Assembly (NCBI RefSeq): GCF_020171745.1
Contig: NZ_JAIVAH010000012.1
Coordinates: forward strand, 1-64,000
Length of the DNA: 64,000 nucleotides
Direction: 5' to 3'
Origin: Prescottella equi
GTDB taxonomy: Bacteria > Actinomycetota > Actinomycetes > Mycobacteriales > Mycobacteriaceae
A program made the translations under genes and the position numbers. Of the stretch, positions 61,280 through 64,000 are shown piece by piece. Under the pieces are notes generated by a model, which saw nothing but the letters and a program-made list of their open reading frames with translations, had not been told where the DNA came from and ran no database searches. Numbering within the stretch: the stretch's first letter is position 1; each line of letters opens with the position of its first letter.

Positions 61280-64000
61280 TCAGACGAGCAGCGACCGTGC
61301 CTGCGCCGCCAGCCCGTGCATCCCGCGGCGTTCCGATTCCTCGGCGACGGCGGACAGCTCACCGGCGCGACCGGTCGAGTCGGGCTCGAGTTGCGCGCGA
61401 AGCAGTCTGCACCGCAGCAGCGTCGGCGTGCCCGACGATCGGTGGGCGATCCGCTCCGCCTGCTCCAGCATGGCCGAGGCCTGATCGGTCTGCCCCGACA
61501 TGGCGTGCAGGCGTGCGGAGGCCTCGGCGACCGTACCGACGACCCCCACCTGCCCCACGGTCGCGATCCGGTCCGTAAAGGGCGCGAGGAGGTCGCGGAA
61601 CATGTCGGCGTACTCGACCAACGACAGATCGGCGACGATATGGGCGAGCAGCGTCTGGTGCCCCAGCGTGGTCCACACGTCCGGCCCCGGGTCCGACGTC
61701 CAGCGCGCGATGCCGTCTACCGCGGCACGTCGGTCGCCCCGCGCCGCCGCGATCGCGATACTCCACGCCCGCGGCTCGACGAAACCGGGTGTCGTGCCGG
61801 CCAGCTCGCCCTGCTCCCACTTCAGAGTGTTCTGCGCGAGGTCGGCGCTGCCCGCTGTGTACAACTCGGTTTGCAGATGGATCTGCCGTGCCGTGTCGTA
61901 TTGCCGCGCAGCCTGTTCGAGGTCCCCACGCCACTCCGCGAGCGTGCCTTCCATCCACCGGAGCTGGACTCGGACCACGGGTAGTCGCAACAGGTCGCAC
62001 CCGATGATCCCTTGGCGCACGTGCGCGGCGGCGGCTTCGACGTTCGCGAGATTCATCTGCGTCATACTCGCGACCGTGTGCACGATGACGTTGTCGACCC
62101 GCGACTGCTGGTGCGGCAGTTCGAGAAGCTCGGTCAGCAGGTCGAGCGATTCCCGACCGTGCCGCGCCACCCCGGAGAAGAGGAGGATCCGGCCCAGCAG
62201 TGCGTCGGCGATCACGTCCGGATCACCCTGGGCGCGAGCCAGTTGGAGCGCGCGCCGGCTCATGTCGTCGGGTACCGCGGAATCCGGGTGGTAGCAGCTG
62301 CCGACCGCGAGCGCGGACAGGACCCGAGAGTGCGCGACGGGGTCCGAAGCGACGAACGGCTCCAGTGCCACGAGGCGTTCGAGCAGCGGCCCGGGATCAC
62401 GACCGTACGACACCCACGGCCACCCGCCGGCGGCCCGCAGAAGTGCCGCTGCCAGTCGCCCGGCACCCGAGGTACGTTCTTCGCGCACCGCGTCGAGCAG
62501 ACCGGCGCACACGACGTCGAGAACGGTCTGTCCGCGACCGGCGCGGGCCAGTGCCTCCACCCGGGCCACCAGCAGGTCGTCACGCTCGTCGGGCGAGCGT
62601 TCCGACGCGGGTAGCCGATCGAAGATCTGCACTGCGGTCTCCCACCAGTGCGCGGCGGTCTCCGAACTCCATCGCTCCGTCGCCTCCCGGGCCGCGACGG
62701 TGCACGCGTCGACTACCTCGCGTGGATCCACCAGCGGCAGTGCGGCACACAGGTGTTGCGCACGTCGGCTGGCGCGGTCCGCGTCGGAGGACTCCGCCAG
62801 GATCTCGGCGACCCGGGCGTGCATGCGCTGACGCCGCAACGCGGGCATGTCCTCGAGGACCTCGTGCCGCAGCAGTCCATGCGCGAAGACGTACCCGCGG
62901 GCCCCGGGCGCGGTCACGATGATCCGTTCGTCCGCTGCCTCGTCCAGACAGTCGGCGAGTGTGTCCAGGTCGAGACGGGACGCCGCGGCCAGGAGGTCGA
63001 TCTCGATGGCGTCGCCGAGCACGGCCGCAACTCGAAGTACTTGCAACACCGCCGGTTTCACGGCTGCGAGTCGTCTGCCCAGCACAGACCGGACGGCCAT
63101 CGGTATCTCGTCGCCGAGTCGCTCGTCGCGCGGCAACCGCGCGTATTCCGAGACGAACAGCGGGTTTCCCCCGGTCCGGTCAGTCAGGACCTGGACCTGG
63201 GCCGGACCGATCCGCTCACCGGCGACGTGGCTGGCCAGCTCCTCGACCTCGGCTGGTTCCAGCGGCGGCACCGTGACGTGCCGGTTGCCTTCCCCGCGCA
63301 GCACCGCATCGACGAGCGCGCCGACCGTTCCGATTCCGGTGTCACGCAGCGTCAACACGAAACACACCGGGCGGTGGACGAGCGCGCCCACCAGGTACGA
63401 CAGGCACCGCAGCGAAGTCGGGTCGGCCCACTGTATGTCGTCGACGACGACAGTCAGAGCGGGTTTGCCCGCGACCGCTGCCTCGATCACTTCCCGCACC
63501 CGTTCGTACACGGCGAACCGCGCCTCGTCCGAGTCGACGCCGGTCGGCGGAATCAACACAGCGTCCGCGTCGCCGCCGAGTTCACGCACCAGTCGGCGGA
63601 TCGGCCACCAGGCCGGTGCGCCGTCGTCCTCCGGACACCGCGCCCACACCGCCGTCCCACCGGCAGCCACCGTCCGCGCAGCACACTCCTCGGCCAACCG
63701 TGTCTTCCCGATCCCGGCGGGGCCGGTGAGTGCAAGCCACCGCGTCGACCCGTCGAGGACGTCGTCGAGCATCTGCTCGATCACGAGGGTTTCGCTTCGG
63801 CGCCCGACGAACACGCGGCCCGGTTTCACCTCGCCGACCGCGTCGGCCGCCCCGGGTGCTGCGACGCCCGACGCCGGGGAGTCGGGTAGTGGAACCTGCT
63901 CCGCACCAGTCCATCCCGGTGTTCGGGGCCAGGCTGCGAGACCTGGATCGTGGCGCAGGATCGCGCTCTGGAGTGCGCGCAGCTCGGTCCCGGGCTCGAG
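61280..64000 (-). CDS. SARP/AfsR-type regulator, 5' part outside the window
   Basis: 906 codons are visible and the frame stays open to the window edge. The first visible residues (LEPGTELRALQSAILRHDP) are the end of a bacterial transcriptional activation domain, so this is an AfsR/SARP protein whose N-terminal DNA-binding part lies beyond 64000. Next come an AAA ATPase (Walker A ALTGPAGIGKTRLAEE, Walker B LTVVVDDIQWADP) and a long TPR-like helical C-terminus. The GTG at 63829 is internal. SARPs often control secondary-metabolism genes; the FAD oxidase downstream is a candidate target. Confidence 0.85.
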   Translation of the reverse strand, partial: LEPGTELRALQSAILRHDPGLAAWPRTPGWTGAEQVPLPDSPASGVAAPGAADAVGEVKPGRVFVGRRSETLVIEQMLDDVLDGSTRWLALTGPAGIGKTRLAEECAARTVAAGGTAVWARCPEDDGAPAWWPIRRLVRELGGDADAVLIPPTGVDSDEARFAVYERVREVIEAAVAGKPALTVVVDDIQWADPTSLRCLSYLVGALVHRPVCFVLTLRDTGIGTVGALVDAVLRGEGNRHVTVPPLEPAEVEELASHVAGERIGPAQVQVLTDRTGGNPLFVSEYARLPRDERLGDEIPMAVRSVLGRRLAAVKPAVLQVLRVAAVLGDAIEIDLLAAASRLDLDTLADCLDEAADERIIVTAPGARGYVFAHGLLRHEVLEDMPALRRQRMHARVAEILAESSDADRASRRAQHLCAALPLVDPREVVDACTVAAREATERWSSETAAHWWETAVQIFDRLPASERSPDERDDLLVARVEALARAGRGQTVLDVVCAGLLDAVREERTSGAGRLAAALLRAAGGWPWVSYGRDPGPLLERLVALEPFVASDPVAHSRVLSALAVGSCYHPDSAVPDDMSRRALQLARAQGDPDVIADALLGRILLFSGVARHGRESLDLLTELLELPHQQSRVDNVIVHTVASMTQMNLANVEAAAAHVRQGIIGCDLLRLPVVRVQLRWMEGTLAEWRGDLEQAARQYDTARQIHLQTELYTAGSADLAQNTLKWEQGELAGTTPGFVEPRAWSIAIAAARGDRRAAVDGIARWTSDPGPDVWTTLGHQTLLAHIVADLSLVEYADMFRDLLAPFTDRIATVGQVGVVGTVAEASARLHAMSGQTDQASAMLEQAERIAHRSSGTPTLLRCRLLRAQLEPDSTGRAGELSAVAEESERRGMHGLAAQARSLLV

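Noticed and set aside
61280-63829. AAA-ATPase protein starting at GTG 63829
   Set aside because: The frame continues upstream to the window edge with recognisable BTAD sequence, so the GTG is internal and the gene is partial.

Overview
The window is GC-rich, densely packed actinobacterial DNA. GTG and TTG starts, ATGA/GTGA stop-start overlaps and mycothiol chemistry (an S-(hydroxymethyl)mycothiol dehydrogenase) point to the mycolic-acid-containing Mycobacteriales. The block GH76 - DedA - fba - single-TM Cys protein - DUF3151 ... M50 protease - purA keeps most of the content of the M. tuberculosis Rv0357c-Rv0365c neighbourhood, so a Rhodococcus/Prescottella/Nocardia-type genome is the best guess. 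The species cannot be fixed from sequence alone.

Layout. 1-11.5 kb: regulator-plus-target pairs (PucR-like with an NTF2-like protein; MarR with MFS; TetR divergent from a ferritin-like metal hydrolase and a membrane protein), an SDR, a lipoprotein, an SpoU methyltransferase and a GH76 protein. 11.5-16.4 kb: two DedA proteins, fba, DUF3151 and a FUSC-type protein. 16.4-22 kb: a CDF metal exporter, a WYL regulator divergent from a PPOX-SDR pair, a secreted protein, a class IV aminotransferase and chorismate mutase. 22-25.9 kb: M50 protease, its neighbour, purA and a stand-alone maltokinase-cap protein.

25.9-40.2 kb is the most coherent part. It looks like a methylated-amine nitrogen-scavenging island: an Amt transporter with two GlnR-like boxes; a type III glutamine synthetase/GMAS-like ligase; three proteins whose sizes and domains match N-methylglutamate synthase (amidotransferase, GXGXG, FMN-GltS); a SoxB-like FAD oxidoreductase; an XRE-cupin regulator; a divergent heme-dependent oxidative N-demethylase (dimethylamine monooxygenase-type) operon; and mycothiol-dependent formaldehyde oxidation genes. 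A 19-bp palindrome inside a 37-bp conserved stretch lies upstream of both the oxidoreductase and the ligase operon, suggesting one regulon. A small gene at the head of the demethylase operon appears broken by a 23-bp insertion. An IdeR-type siderophore-binding protein and a GbsR/MarR regulator sit inside the island without an obvious link.

40.3-48.2 kb: a LuxR regulator with a histidine-kinase-like ATPase domain, then four secreted proteins that end in similar short hydrophobic Gly/Ser/Leu tails, with a MocR regulator among them. 48.2-58.8 kb: housekeeping and sulfur/purine/redox genes (mcr, purT, fprA, rhodanese-metZ) and an MBL-CobU fusion that seems to start at ATC. 58.8-64 kb: a lipoprotein, a berberine-bridge-type FAD oxidase and the 3' part of a SARP-family regulator running off the window.

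Two families of intergenic inverted repeats (A, four copies; B, three copies) are scattered through the window. No tRNA, rRNA, CRISPR array, transposase or integrase was recognised.
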